From assembly GCA_000827325.1 (NCBI GenBank), contig KN832874.1:1658721-1722720 (forward strand): a stretch of 64,000 nucleotides of DNA. The letters are read 5' to 3'. Source of the DNA: Oidiodendron maius Zn (Eukaryota > Ascomycota > Leotiomycetes > Myxotrichaceae). The notes under the pieces were generated by a model that saw only the letters and a program-made list of their open reading frames with translations, was not told the origin of the DNA and made no database searches. The translations under genes were made by a program, and so were the position numbers. Below are positions 22,900 to 33,167 of the stretch, in pieces. Within the stretch, counting starts at the first letter, position 1, and each line of letters opens with the position of its first letter.

Positions 22900-24593
22900 A
22901 TGCAACTCTTCAAGAGCGTGGCCTTTGTGTTACTCTTGACCTCTGTGTTGGCGCAATTAGATCTTGGACTTATTGCCTCGGAGCTGCCTGCTTGTTCGGT
23001 AAGCATTGGTCACATCTCAATTTCGTCAACCCCACTGACAGTCTGAAGATATCATGTTCGGAGCAGGTTCTTCCACCGGCAGGATGCCCACTAGAGGATG
23101 CTCAAAACTGTCTCTGCAGGAATATTACTATGCAGAGTCAGCTTTCCATCTGCGTACAGACGTCCTGTAACAAGACGGAACAACTCGGTAAATCCTAGTG
23201 CCTCCACTTTCTAATCGCTCTTTTCGAGGCTGAGAGTGTGTAGTGGCTTCGTCCGTTGCCCAAAATATCTGCAAAGCGGTTCCACAGCCATCACGAAGTG
23301 GCGACCTTATCCGAGCGATAATTATTTTATCTGCGTTTGCCTTTCCAATAATTATACTGAGAATTATTGCGCGGCGCATGGTGGCAGAGATATGGTGGGA
23401 TGATTGGGCCATTATTGGAGCTGGGGTAAGTTATACCCGCCGGCTGATTTTTGTCAAGCTCAGATTAACATATATCAGATATTCATGATCCCGACGTCAG
23501 TTATGGGAATATATAGTATGCGCCCGTTTAATCTGTTCCTATCTCTGACTAAAAATTAACGACAATTAGATACCACCAAAGGTTTTGGGAAACACGTCTG
23601 GGACGTTCCACCACAGGATACGGCAACCCTCCAAGAGGTAGGTGTTCAAGTTCTTGTTACCGCAATGTCCTAACAACGAATAGTTATACTACGTATCGCA
23701 GATCCTCTATGTGATCGTGAAAAACCTAGCGAAAGCCTCAATCCTTCTCCTTTTCCTCCGTATTTTCCCTGACCAACGCTTTCGACTATTCACGAAAATC
23801 TGTTTGATATGGATCGCCTGCAACGCCTTCGCTTTCTCAATGGCTGTGACTCTACAGTGCATCCCGGTCGATGCAGTCTGGGATATAAGCACAAAGGGGA
23901 AATGTATTAATTCAGGCGCTGTAGTTTTTGCTGGTGCCGGGCTCAGCATATTCGAAGATATTATAATAATTTTGCTCCCGGTGATGGAGTTGAAAAGCTT
24001 GCCTCTTAGTTTGAGGAAAAAGTTTGCCGTCATATTTATATTCGCTTTGGGTTCGTTGTATGTGTATCCCCCATCTCTTTGAACTACTTCTCAGTTTATT
24101 TTGGCAAGTATTAACTTCGTCTAGTGCATGTATAACTAGTATAATCCGGCTCAAATACATAGTCGCTTACCAAATCCGCTCGTTTGACCCAACATGTACG
24201 AAGTCTAGCCCATCACTTTTACCTTGCTCTAACAATTGAACAGGGGACAGTACGGATGTACTGATCTGGTCATTTGTGGAAGACTACACAGCTGTAATCT
24301 GCTCCAGCTTGATCACCATTCGACCGCTATTGGCTAAATTTATGCCTTGGGTCTTCGGAAGCACTCTCGCAAGTCAGAATCACAACAACACCTTCACCAC
24401 TCCCCACAGGATGGACTCAAAATCTGTAGGCGCCTTTCGAGATGCCAGAAATGTTTCGTCGATCGAGCTGGAAGCTGCAGAGGGGTTGAAAGGAATGGAT
24501 GAATGGGGAGGATCTGAAGAGGCACGTTCGATAGAGGCCTGGGACACGAAGAGTGGCGAGTTAAGTGATGCGGATCGCTCTGGATTTTCATAA
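22900..24593 (+). CDS. CFEM-domain Pth11-like seven-helix receptor
   Basis: A multi-exon gene with a signal peptide (MQLFKSVAFVLLLTSVLAQ), a CFEM Cys-rich domain (ELPACS, then ISCSEQVLPPAGC, NCLCRN, CVQTSCNK), and a fungal rhodopsin-type membrane region: LIRAIIILSAFAFPIIILRI, WWDDWAIIGAG, TKGFGKHVWDVPP, ILYVIVKNLAKASILLLFLR, CIPVDAVWDIS, and FEDIIIILLPVMELKSLPLS with a charged stop. The last exon (from about 24243) carries the final helix (SLITIRPLLAKFMPWVFGS) and an acidic cytoplasmic tail ending ADRSGFS. About six introns of 45-170 bases separate these pieces; not every junction was fixed. Pth11-like receptors sense surface or host cues and signal through G proteins. It appears intact. Confidence 0.82.
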
Positions 24594-25750
24594 ATTTCTA
24601 CAGCTCAATGCTATGATCAAAATACGCTTGCCCTGCGGACAATGGGTTCTCTTAATGTAAGGTGTTAAATATGCCGCAATTAAAACACTATTTAATACAA
24701 CGGCTACACATGACCCTAAGACGTTGCACTTGGGAATGATTTCCTACGCACAGTTACAGTGGGGATGGAGTACAAGGCGACTTACCAGGAAACATTCTAT
24801 TAGTTCACTACATGCTAGGGCCAACCTGCACGTGATACCATAGAGTCTCATAGTGTGGGAATTTTACAACGGCACAAAGAGAGCATACTAATGCAAGGGA
24901 TCGGAGGAGCTAGACTCTATCTAGAGGACAATGCGAACATGTGATTGCTAGGCAATTGAGACCATTCCCATTTCAAAGCTTTCGTATTTTCTTTTCGAAG
25001 AGATCGCCTGCCGTACGTAAAGCTGCTTAGGCCTGCTCCATATATCTCCATATATCTCCATGGATTCATGGCATTGTAATTAAACTGTGGCGCTTTGCGA
25101 TCGGCCATAGGGAATTAACGTTTCGGCTAGGCGGCATGTCAGGCGCAAAGCGCGTCGCGAAGATTCAGCTCGGGGTTCCGTTCTCCAGAAGATGTATGAG
25201 AACCTCGTCCAATGGTTTCACTCAGGCTTGCCTGGATGACATAGGATATTATATTTTATTCTAACATAGCCACAATTGACACTCTGAACCCGGTTGCATA
25301 GAGAACCCATCATACAATTCTGGTCTACAGCTATGCGCAAAATCAGTGTCGTATGCTTCAAGCACTCAATGACTAACTTGATTACACAAACACAACAGGA
25401 CAGGCTAAAAGGGTAGGGATTAAGTTTTATCCGCAAATAGCACTTTGTGGCACGTGGTGGTACCTCCATACATGGATGCCAGCCTGCGGCTAACGAAGCC
25501 TTCGAAGTTCCCAGAACTAAACGCGCTGGCCTCTGAAGTATACCGGCGCGGTTTCCAATACATCAGTAGCTGATGGATCAGTAGGATCTATATTGAGACC
25601 TTATACTCTAATCCCTTGATTCCAGAAGGGTTGTGGCATTGTATTTCAACCCTTTACACTCTACTATATCATTCCTTAACCAGTACTTGCTAATGTTCTG
25701 CACAAGGTTCGGAATGTCCGCATTCTATTGAAAATGCCGTCGGTGAGGGA
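24594..25750. other. Intergenic region, no gene seen
   Basis: About 1.1 kb of AT-rich sequence without a supportable frame. A short tandem duplication, ATATCTCC twice, occurs near 25041-25060. Confidence 0.4.
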
Positions 25751-26458
25751 CTAAATGATTTTGGATACCCCTTCGATCCATGCCTCTTCATCTTCAAAAT
25801 TATACCGCGTGTCATTGGTCATACCATGGTCCTCTGGCTGGATTTCACTGGATAAAACTTTCTCGCCCTGCGGGTTCTCAACCATCAATTCACCCTCACC
25901 CCAACCTCGTGAAGATGTTTCTGTGTTGCCGAATAAGTTGATGTTAGCGGAGTCAAGTAGCATGGATGAACCACTGCTACTGTCGCCACTATATTTGGTT
26001 GCCATTGCTAACCTCTCAAACCGAGTTTCAATTTCAATTTTTGCTGATATGTCTGCTTCACTACGTGGGCATGTTGGTGATTTGAATAAGAAGCACAGTT
26101 CAGAAGCCTTGTCCCCGGCATAATTATTGAAAATCCCAACTCTCTGGTACTCACTTTCGGCACCAGTCGCAATCAGAACCCAACCGACGACCATTGTTCC
26201 TAGTTTATGGCCAAGACGCCTTTCTATAACTGGCAGGTAATACATCTTGTCATTCCGATAATCATAGGACACATCCAGATTAATATAGCCCACTTTGTGG
26301 CTTTGAAGACGGATCATCCTAGTGGTGGCGGCAGTGCTAAGCGATCCAAAGCATCGTAAGCCCCTCAGCCAACCTTTGATAGTCAAGGAGCCTCCAGACA
26401 ATTGCCCATATATATCTTCTGATAAAGGCTGAACATTACATTCCAGAATTTGTGTCAT
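25751..26458 (-). CDS. HET-protein C-terminal-type protein lacking the HET domain
   Basis: A single frame of 235 residues. Its sequence (SGGSLTIKGWLRGLRCFG, a domain ending in ...GTMVVGWVLIATGAES followed by YQRVGIFNNY) resembles the C-terminal half of fungal HET proteins, where a beta-rich region precedes a short acidic tail. No HET core (SYxWG, IDALCINQ) lies upstream; the next gene starts 200 bases away. It is either a truncated HET gene or a free-standing module. The tail is Glu/Ser-rich (SSRGWGEGELMVENPQGE). No function is assigned. Confidence 0.5.
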   Translation of the reverse strand: MTQILECNVQPLSEDIYGQLSGGSLTIKGWLRGLRCFGSLSTAATTRMIRLQSHKVGYINLDVSYDYRNDKMYYLPVIERRLGHKLGTMVVGWVLIATGAESEYQRVGIFNNYAGDKASELCFLFKSPTCPRSEADISAKIEIETRFERLAMATKYSGDSSSGSSMLLDSANINLFGNTETSSRGWGEGELMVENPQGEKVLSSEIQPEDHGMTNDTRYNFEDEEAWIEGVSKII

Positions 26459-26658
26459 GTACTGTCAAAGGTTACAGGATCGAAGGATTCATCAGTATGT
26501 GTGTGGAATCGTTGTTATTGAGTTGACTAGAGTTCTAGGTTTCTATAACCACACAATATGAATACAATGTACGCTGCCTCTCGTTACGTTACAGAAATAC
26601 TATCCATCCGTTCGGATCCGAGTATCCGTATATCCTTCACGCTAACCCTTTGGAAGGG

Positions 26659-27417
26659 CTAAGCAGAGTGAGACAAAGTACAATTGATGGTAAAACCAGT
26701 CTCCCAGTTCAATGGCGTCTTGGAGAATGTCTGGAAGTCTGCCCTTGGATCGGCAATGCTAGCGACTTTGGTGATCTCATTCTTCAAAACTTCACACGCC
26801 ACGTTGGTAGAATCGCCCGTGAACTGTAAGCTGGTAACGAATAACGTTCCGTCTTTGAACAAGTGGGTATTTCTGTAAGCCTGTCCAAGGCTTACAGAAG
26901 ACCCATCAAGAGGTATATTTGCGATGCCGCTTGTTCCGGTGACATCGTTAGCAAACTGTACCGTGACAGTCTGCACATTGCCGCTCCCGCTCCCGCCGTT
27001 GCTCTTCACATTGGCGAGGCATGTGGCCGTGAAGGCAGCATTTTCCGCGCAGCAATAGGCACCGATGGCAACCGCATCCGCAAGCACGCAGCTCGTCGCG
27101 TCGCCGTTAGCACCGCACTGGTTGAAGAAAACAGCATTGGCCGAGGTGAAGGGGCTATCGAGGGGAGTTGTGCCGGCGGCGTCCTTGAAAGCTTGGCAGG
27201 TGACACCGGCGGTGCCGATGGAAGCGTCGACGCCAGACGAGCCGCCCGACTGGGAAGTCGGTATTATCTTGCCGATATCAATGTCGAAGGCCTGGGCAGA
27301 GTCTCCGTCGCCGGTCTGGAGCACAATGTTGACCTGGTCGGCCTGGCGGACAGAGAGTGGGAAGGCCGAGGCGAGGCAGAGGAGAGTGGCGGAGCTGAGG
27401 GCGAGAGTCGACTTCAT
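26659..27417 (-). CDS. Secreted Cys-rich protein of unknown function
   Basis: One exon, 252 residues. A signal peptide MKSTLALSSATLLCLASAF is followed by a short propeptide-like LSVRQ and a Gly/Ser/Asp-rich region (GGSSGVDASIG). Eight cysteines are spread through the mature protein, including an adjacent pair (AYCCAEN), with a Gly/Ser spacer (NGGSGSGN) in the middle. The C-terminal third is strand-rich (VQTVTVQFAND, LFVTSLQFTGD) and ends INCTLSHSA. The composition is that of small fungal cell-wall or effector-like proteins. I do not recognise a named family. The codon use and GC are higher than the flanks. Confidence 0.75.
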   Translation of the reverse strand: MKSTLALSSATLLCLASAFPLSVRQADQVNIVLQTGDGDSAQAFDIDIGKIIPTSQSGGSSGVDASIGTAGVTCQAFKDAAGTTPLDSPFTSANAVFFNQCGANGDATSCVLADAVAIGAYCCAENAAFTATCLANVKSNGGSGSGNVQTVTVQFANDVTGTSGIANIPLDGSSVSLGQAYRNTHLFKDGTLFVTSLQFTGDSTNVACEVLKNEITKVASIADPRADFQTFSKTPLNWETGFTINCTLSHSA

Positions 27418-28773
27418 TTTGAATGGTAGAGGGGAAATAACAGAACTAATTTGAAGTAGGAGTTGACCGGTGAAATAGAAGTTGAGAAATAGAAGTTGAG
27501 TTTGTTGTCGACGAAGAGATATGGGGAAGATAATATAAGACCAAATGAAGCAGTGAAGATGAGAAGATGATGTCTGAGTTTATCGATGATGAAGATAGAA
27601 AAAAAGAGATCTGGAGAGCAACTAACCCATAGTTTATATACTTGGTGCAGTGTTCTTGCAGGTCAGAGCAAGGACGGATAGTGAGTATCCGGTGAGGATT
27701 AAAATAAAAGCCGATTGATTGGAAATAGACCAACTTGATCAGACCTCTAGTTCTGAGTAAGCTATGTCTTATCCCCCACTTAACTCATCGTTATGCAGAC
27801 ACTGCCCTACGCTGCCAGGGTTAGCACTCGCCAGAAAGAGCAGGTTGGACTTCCTTGCCTCTTATATGGTAACCTGTTGTTGCTAACTTAATTAAGCACT
27901 GGACCTGAGTTAACTTAACTTAACCTAAGTTTTTGCGGTATTATTGTATGATGTTTGGAAGGTATTAGCTTAAGTCTATTTAGTGCCTATCTCGAGGTAA
28001 ATGGTAACTTTTATAATCAAGGTTAGGATGTTAGGCGGTTAGGCTCTAATATTTAAGGTGTGTATTTTGGTGGTTAGGATTCAGGCAGTGGCTGACAATT
28101 CGCTAAGTCTGGCGGATATTTGCTTCGTAGCTATCCTCTTCACATATATGTGTGTATGTATTTATAGCAAAAATCCGAGCCCAAAAGTTTTGTCTCACGC
28201 CTCCATTTTACCCCCAATCAATCATAACAATAGTCAGGGCGTAAGCTAATCACGTGACCATATAGTCAAAGACTACGGTGGACGGACCCTTCCATTAAAA
28301 TTTTCCCTGTGGTTCAAGGAGACGTTTGCACTGCACGTATCCCTAAGCTTCAGTACATCAACATATGGGAGATTAATTCAAGGGATAGCACCCAAGCTCT
28401 ACTTTTCTGCATACGGAATGCTTTCGCGTTAAAATTTCCTCCTAACATTTTTCTGAAATAGGCGCATCGAGGTAGTAGAACCCTTGCTCGGAAGCGTGAG
28501 ATCCGAAAGGATTGTCAACGGCTTACCACAGGACCCCCAATATAAATCCGCAGCGAGGCTTAGCATCATACCATTTACTCTCAACGGTGCGGACTACGCC
28601 ATTTGTTCTGTTTTAGGATCAGATCCAAGTCTAAGGAAAGTATGAAAGTTTTCAAGACAATTTATCCACTGCGCAACTCCGTCTGATAACAATTTTTATT
28701 TCTTTCAAGACCTCAACATTGGTCACTTTGTATTCTCTACCAGACTTCTACCTCACCCCATAATCAGTTCAGA
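27418..28773. other. Intergenic region rich in short repeats
   Basis: The part next to 27418 is the promoter region of the secreted protein. Around 27880-27935 a run of TTAACTTAACTTAACC-like units occurs. No gene is supportable. A CACGTGAC motif lies near 28251. Confidence 0.45.
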
Positions 28774-29118
28774 ATGTCCCTACGCGACATCACCCTCCTC
28801 ACCGCTTTCTTGTTCCTCCCTCTAGGTTTGGATGCAAACCCCATCAAGCAAATGACAAAAGCCACGCCAACATGCTTGCCGTTACTAGCAGACGTTGTCT
28901 TCCTTCAACATTACCTCTGGTTGCAGGTCCGACCCCGCGCCTTCACCTCCCGGGGCAAGAAAACCATTCCAACCAACCCACTTCAGTCACAACTCCGCCG
29001 ACGAACTGTAAGGGATATGCGGTTGGGGATGCGTTGGGTGTGCCGTATAGTGCTGGGTATCATTTCTATGGCTAGGTTTTGGGGCTTGTGGGTGCCACCC
29101 ACTCGTAAGGGCGTATAA
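28774..29118 (+). CDS. Possible small secreted protein, possibly frameshifted
   Basis: The frame from 28774 starts with a good signal peptide (MSLRDITLLTAFLFLPLGLDA). After about residue 35 it becomes Arg-rich and unlike a natural protein, while an overlapping frame (28872-29075) reads more naturally: PLVAGPTPRLHLPGQE, TNCKGYAVGDALGVPYSAGY. A +1 shift between 28860 and 28910 would link them. Either a short intron was missed or the gene is a broken relic. No family recognised. Confidence 0.25.
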   Translation: MSLRDITLLTAFLFLPLGLDANPIKQMTKATPTCLPLLADVVFLQHYLWLQVRPRAFTSRGKKTIPTNPLQSQLRRRTVRDMRLGMRWVCRIVLGIISMARFWGLWVPPTRKGV

Positions 29119-30256
29119 TTCTGGTGATACGAGGTGCATGATACTGTATATTGTTTCATATCATCATCGTATGACATGAATGTCTTTTCCATATCATGAC
29201 CGTATGAGATAGAGCTTGTAATATTGTGATGCACTGCTAGTTATGGGGACCCCCAGCCTCAAATCCTTCTGGGATAGTTGGATTAGCTGGGCCAGGATCC
29301 TCCTCTTTTTGAACCTCCTTGTCAGGATCTGGGATTGGAGACGCGCACATATGCCATTGACAGGATCGATCTGTTCAAGGAACCTGCAGCGCACACGCTC
29401 TGTCGGCGGTCTATTGCTGCGGACCGGTAAAGGTCCTTCCCGGGCTGCTCATGTTTGGAGGCCTGGCTGCGCTACAGTCAATTCTCCACACCTTGTGCTC
29501 GGCGTTGACTAATTGACTTTTTATATAACTTATTACACAGAGATTCGAGTATGTGTCATGTCTCGTTCAGCCCGAGTTATATCACCAACGTCAAGATGAG
29601 ATTGGCTGCTTATCAAGTACCTCACATCTCAGATGTTTGGTCAGTCATGATGCCGGCCAGTTAGTGTCGGCCGACCTCCCGAAGCCGATGGTGCAACGGA
29701 GCTCCTCAGGGCATAAGCACAGTAAGCCAAGCCCCCTGCCCCGACACGTGTCTTGAGATTAATTGCTGGGTGCCAAACCGGCCTCCTCGCTTTTACGGTC
29801 ATTCCCACTACGGTCATTTTCTCCATCTCTTTGCTAGCCATCATGATACAGTCGCTTGCACGGCCGGCTTCCCCTCCCAGCGGTTGGCGAGATTTTACCT
29901 GCGCCACTCTTGAGGAATCACCTTACAAAAATAGGCTAAGCTTTGAATATAAGTAGTAACCTGTAACTTCATGAGCTGCGCCACATGTGGCTCTACTCTC
30001 TGTAATCAATTTGGAATGTCCACTATCTATAAGTGTATAGCCAGTGCAGATCGGCCGTCCTCTCTATTATAAAGCAATTTTTATAATATTCTTAGTACAG
30101 CACAGTATAAGTTATTCTGTGAAGTTACTTTAATATATTCGATCCATAAACATCCTGATAAAAGTTTCTAGAATAGGCTAGATACTGTACGTAGCACTGT
30201 AGCAGTATTCGATATAAATATCAGCTCCCTTAAAGTATTAAAATAAAATACGTATT
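29119..30256. other. Intergenic region, no gene seen
   Basis: An imperfect direct repeat of about 30 bases (CATATCATCATCGTATGA / CATATCATGACCGTATGA) lies at 29156-29208. From 29940 to 30250 the sequence is AT-rich. Confidence 0.4.
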
Positions 30257-31813
30257 TCATAACGATGAGTTGTTAGAGCTTTTAGCACCTTTCTTGAGCA
30301 GCAGCTTTACTACTTCCTCGTGCCCCTTCTCTGCAGCCCATGACAGCGGCGTCCTGTTATGATTGTCCTTGGCTTCAAGCTCAGCGCCTCTCTCAAGCAG
30401 CAGCTTCACTACGGTCTCATGCCCGTTCGCTGCAGCCCATGACAGCGGCCTCCAGCCATAATTCTTATCCTTGGCCTCGAGCTCAGCGCCTTTCTCGAGC
30501 AGCAGCTTCACTACGGCCTCATGCCCGTTGCTTGCAGCCCATGACAGCGGCCTCCAGCCATAATTCTTATCCTTGGCCTCGAGCTCAGCGCCTTTCTCGA
30601 GCAGCAGCTTCGCTACGGCTTCGTGCCCGTTCGCTGCAGCCCATGACAGCGGCGTCCGGTCATCATCATCCTTGGTCTCGAGCTCAGCGCCTCTCTCGAG
30701 CAGTAGCTTCACTACGGCCACATGCCCCTCCTCTGCAGCCCACTCATGTGCAGTATTCATTGCACACTTAAGTACTTCACTAGCAAGTGTATCCAATTTT
30801 CTAAAGAAGTCCAGTATTGTCCAGTTAAAGAAACGGTGAATATTCAATGTGCTAAAGTTAAGTAAGAACGAAGTAGTATCAAAAACAATATCTTGAAGAT
30901 TTTTGTTATAGTCCGCTTTTAAAATATCAATACCATATATATCTGAAGATATACCTAGTAAAGCATAAATTTTATCTTGGGGTTTAGTAGCTTCACTATT
31001 GCGGAATTTATCTAGTATCGTATAAAGATCCCGCTTTTCAACCCACCAAGAGTTATTTCGGAGAGGACCTGGCATAATATCCAAGATTGGTTGGCAGTAT
31101 GGGTCTGGGGTGATCTCAAGTAAAGGCGGCATAAGAGCAAAGATACTTGCTGAAACAGATTTGTATCCGCAGACAATGTCAGCCACTTGAGCGTTGGCGG
31201 TTTCTTGTATAATCCAAACTCTTTTAAACCAACTTCGATGAAGGAGTGACTGTAAGCCTTCAACTAGAAAGCTCCTTTTATCAGGCCCTAAGTCGCGTTT
31301 GACCTTGCTGGAAATTTCCTGGCTATTAGAGGTATGATTGAAGCCTTCTCTCTCTAGCTTGTTTATATAATCCATAAAATAGTCTGTATCATAAGTAGCT
31401 TCGCCTAGCCAGATGACTACTCGTTTAGCTCTACTATAAATGGATCTCATCTGCTGAACTTGTTGTCCTTGTTCATCTTTATCATCCTGATTGATGCAAA
31501 GGGCATCAATCCAGAGGACCAGGTCTTGTTCTTGGTAACGGAGATCCCGAAGGGCGAGATATGCATTTTTTGTGACTTTCATGTTGCTTCCATTGACGAT
31601 TATATCACATGGTCTAGATATACTGCCCCATGTATAAGATAAAGCTGTATAATCAGAGGTGTGTTCTGCTGAGGCAGTTGTATGTTCTGGTAAAGCAAGC
31701 TTTGACTCGAAAAGCCGACACTGAATAGGATCATCATTACTACCTTTGAGCAGTCGAAGAAGGCGAAAAGCAGGCCCCTTGAGACTAATTGGTTTATACT
31801 CGAAATTCGTCAT
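30257..31813 (-). CDS. HET-domain protein with C-terminal ankyrin repeats
   Basis: One exon of 518 residues starting MTNFEYKPISLKG. Residues about 50-200 are a complete HET core: DYTALSYTWGSISRPCDI, LVLWIDALCINQDDKDEQGQ, QMRSIYSRAKRVVIWLGEA, HRSWFKRVWIIQE, and KPQDKIYALLGIS. Residues about 355-518 are four full ankyrin repeats plus a partial fifth (EGHVAVVKLLLERGAELE..., NGHEAVVKLLLEKGAELEA..., KGHEEVVKLLLKKG). Repeat units two and three are nearly identical in DNA. The HET domain is a death-inducing effector and the ankyrin array a likely recognition surface. The usual central NACHT ATPase is absent, so this is a two-part HET-ankyrin protein. It ends close to the transposon TIR region upstream of its start. 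Confidence 0.92.
   Translation of the reverse strand: MTNFEYKPISLKGPAFRLLRLLKGSNDDPIQCRLFESKLALPEHTTASAEHTSDYTALSYTWGSISRPCDIIVNGSNMKVTKNAYLALRDLRYQEQDLVLWIDALCINQDDKDEQGQQVQQMRSIYSRAKRVVIWLGEATYDTDYFMDYINKLEREGFNHTSNSQEISSKVKRDLGPDKRSFLVEGLQSLLHRSWFKRVWIIQETANAQVADIVCGYKSVSASIFALMPPLLEITPDPYCQPILDIMPGPLRNNSWWVEKRDLYTILDKFRNSEATKPQDKIYALLGISSDIYGIDILKADYNKNLQDIVFDTTSFLLNFSTLNIHRFFNWTILDFFRKLDTLASEVLKCAMNTAHEWAAEEGHVAVVKLLLERGAELETKDDDDRTPLSWAAANGHEAVAKLLLEKGAELEAKDKNYGWRPLSWAASNGHEAVVKLLLEKGAELEAKDKNYGWRPLSWAAANGHETVVKLLLERGAELEAKDNHNRTPLSWAAEKGHEEVVKLLLKKGAKSSNNSSL
30270..30730 (-). repeat. Tandem ankyrin-coding repeats of 99-102 bp
   Basis: Successive units begin (plus-strand coordinates, at the ACTA/ACGG anchor) at 30312, 30411, 30513, 30615 and 30714, giving spacings of 99, 102, 102 and 99 bases. 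The 30411 and 30513 units differ at only a few positions in 102. Such near-identity is the mark of recent duplication or gene conversion. Confidence 0.88.
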
Positions 31814-31921
31814 TTTTGGTGTTTGGAGAAAGAGTCAGAACTAAGATAGAGAGATATCTCATGCAGTTACAGGAGTTGAAGTTAGTGGTTCTCGGTAAGC
31901 TCTATTTCGCGGACTCGCTTA

Positions 31922-32018
31922 ATCGTTCGGTTACATAACCTCACCCACTTAGCTAAGCTAAGTGGGTGAAGGAGCGCAATATGTCAAAAACACCAATATG
32001 TCAATTTTTACCCTGAAT
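31922..32018 (+). repeat. Left terminal inverted repeat of the pogo element
   Basis: Starts ATCGTTCGGTTACATAACC and ends ACCCTGAAT. It contains a 29-base palindrome at 31941-31969 with one central unpaired base. It matches the reverse complement of 34632-34729 with only a few differences. Confidence 0.92.
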
Positions 32019-32725
32019 TACCCCACTCTTATCACTCAACGCAACCATGCCACGCACTACCACCGAAATCGAGGCTAGGATTAATGCTGCCTCTGCAGCA
32101 ATGGATGCTAATCCCTTGCTAAAAGCATCAGTAGTAGCGCGCCAGTTTTCAGTGCCATATCGTACTCTAGTTCGGCGCCGAGCTGGCATGCCACCTAGTA
32201 ATAGTCGAGGGGGGCATAATAAGAAGCTGAATTCAGTGCAGGATACGGCTTTATAAGACTATATATTCATGCTTTATAGCTGTAGGACTCCAGCTAATAC
32301 TAAAGCAGTCCTCTTAGCTGCTAATCGGCTGCTTTATTACTCAACCGGTACCCTGGACAGTCGGTATCGATATGCTAGACTAAGGCCTAGATTAAACGCT
32401 AATCTAATTATATAAAAGGCTTAAAATCCAAGTCATTATCTGCTAAGCGTTTAGCTTCGTATATAGTAGAGGATATCGAGGGCTATTTTAAGGCCTTTAA
32501 GAAGTGTAGGGACTACTGGGGGATCCAGGACAAGGATATATATAATTTTGACGAGGCTGGCTTTCAAATCAGGGTCTCCTCAGGTGAAATGGTCCTAGTT
32601 CTAAAGGATATACTAGCTGTATATACAGCAGACCCTGAAAATAAAGAGCTTATTACCTTGGTTGAGACTATTAATTATAGGGGTCGGAAGGTGCCCCCTA
32701 TAATTATATTCGCTAGAGCTTATAT

Positions 32726-32988
32726 TGATCAGGGCCTCAAGCATGCATGACACATCCCTTAGGATTCAGAGGATTCATGTGAATTAATAAGAGGTTGAAT
32801 AGGTCCATATAAAGAGGCCTTTACTCCGGTGTAGCTGTGATTAATTAGTTGTCTCTACATCACTCTTTTTACCTATTGCTTTCGGCATAGCTGAATGCTG
32901 AAAGCCTATAGTCAATATAACTGAGTTTCACCTTGATATCCAACTACAACCTGCGCATTAACCTGAACCTCTGCACAAGAGCTTACCA
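32726..32988 (-). mobile_element. MITE-like insertion 1 in the transposase gene
   Basis: About 263 bases that interrupt the transposase after FARAY. A CTTATAT sequence occurs on both sides (32719-32725 and 32989-32995) and is taken as target duplication. It holds a hairpin (32878-32905, GCTTTCGGCAT pairing with ATGCTGAAAGC) next to the 51-base repeat core at 32908-32958. Read in reverse, it aligns with insertion 3 over more than 130 bases, including the hairpin. It carries no coding capacity. Confidence 0.7.
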
Positions 32989-33167
32989 CTTATATCGATA
33001 TTTTAAGAATAACCTTGATAGTGATATTTTATTTTTATAATCAAGCTCTGGCTACTTAAATGATAAGCTAGGGCTTAAATACCTTAAACACTTTAATCGA
33101 TATACTCAATCAAAGAGTATTGGTCAATACCGGATATTAATATTCGACAACTATAGGAGTCACCTTA

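Noticed and set aside
26863-27454. Two long plus-strand frames across the secreted Cys-rich gene
   Set aside because: They are antisense shadows of 26659-27417, whose minus frame has a signal peptide and ordered cysteines.
30340-30839. Repetitive plus-strand frames opposite the ankyrin repeats
   Set aside because: They merely mirror the repeat structure of the real minus-strand gene.
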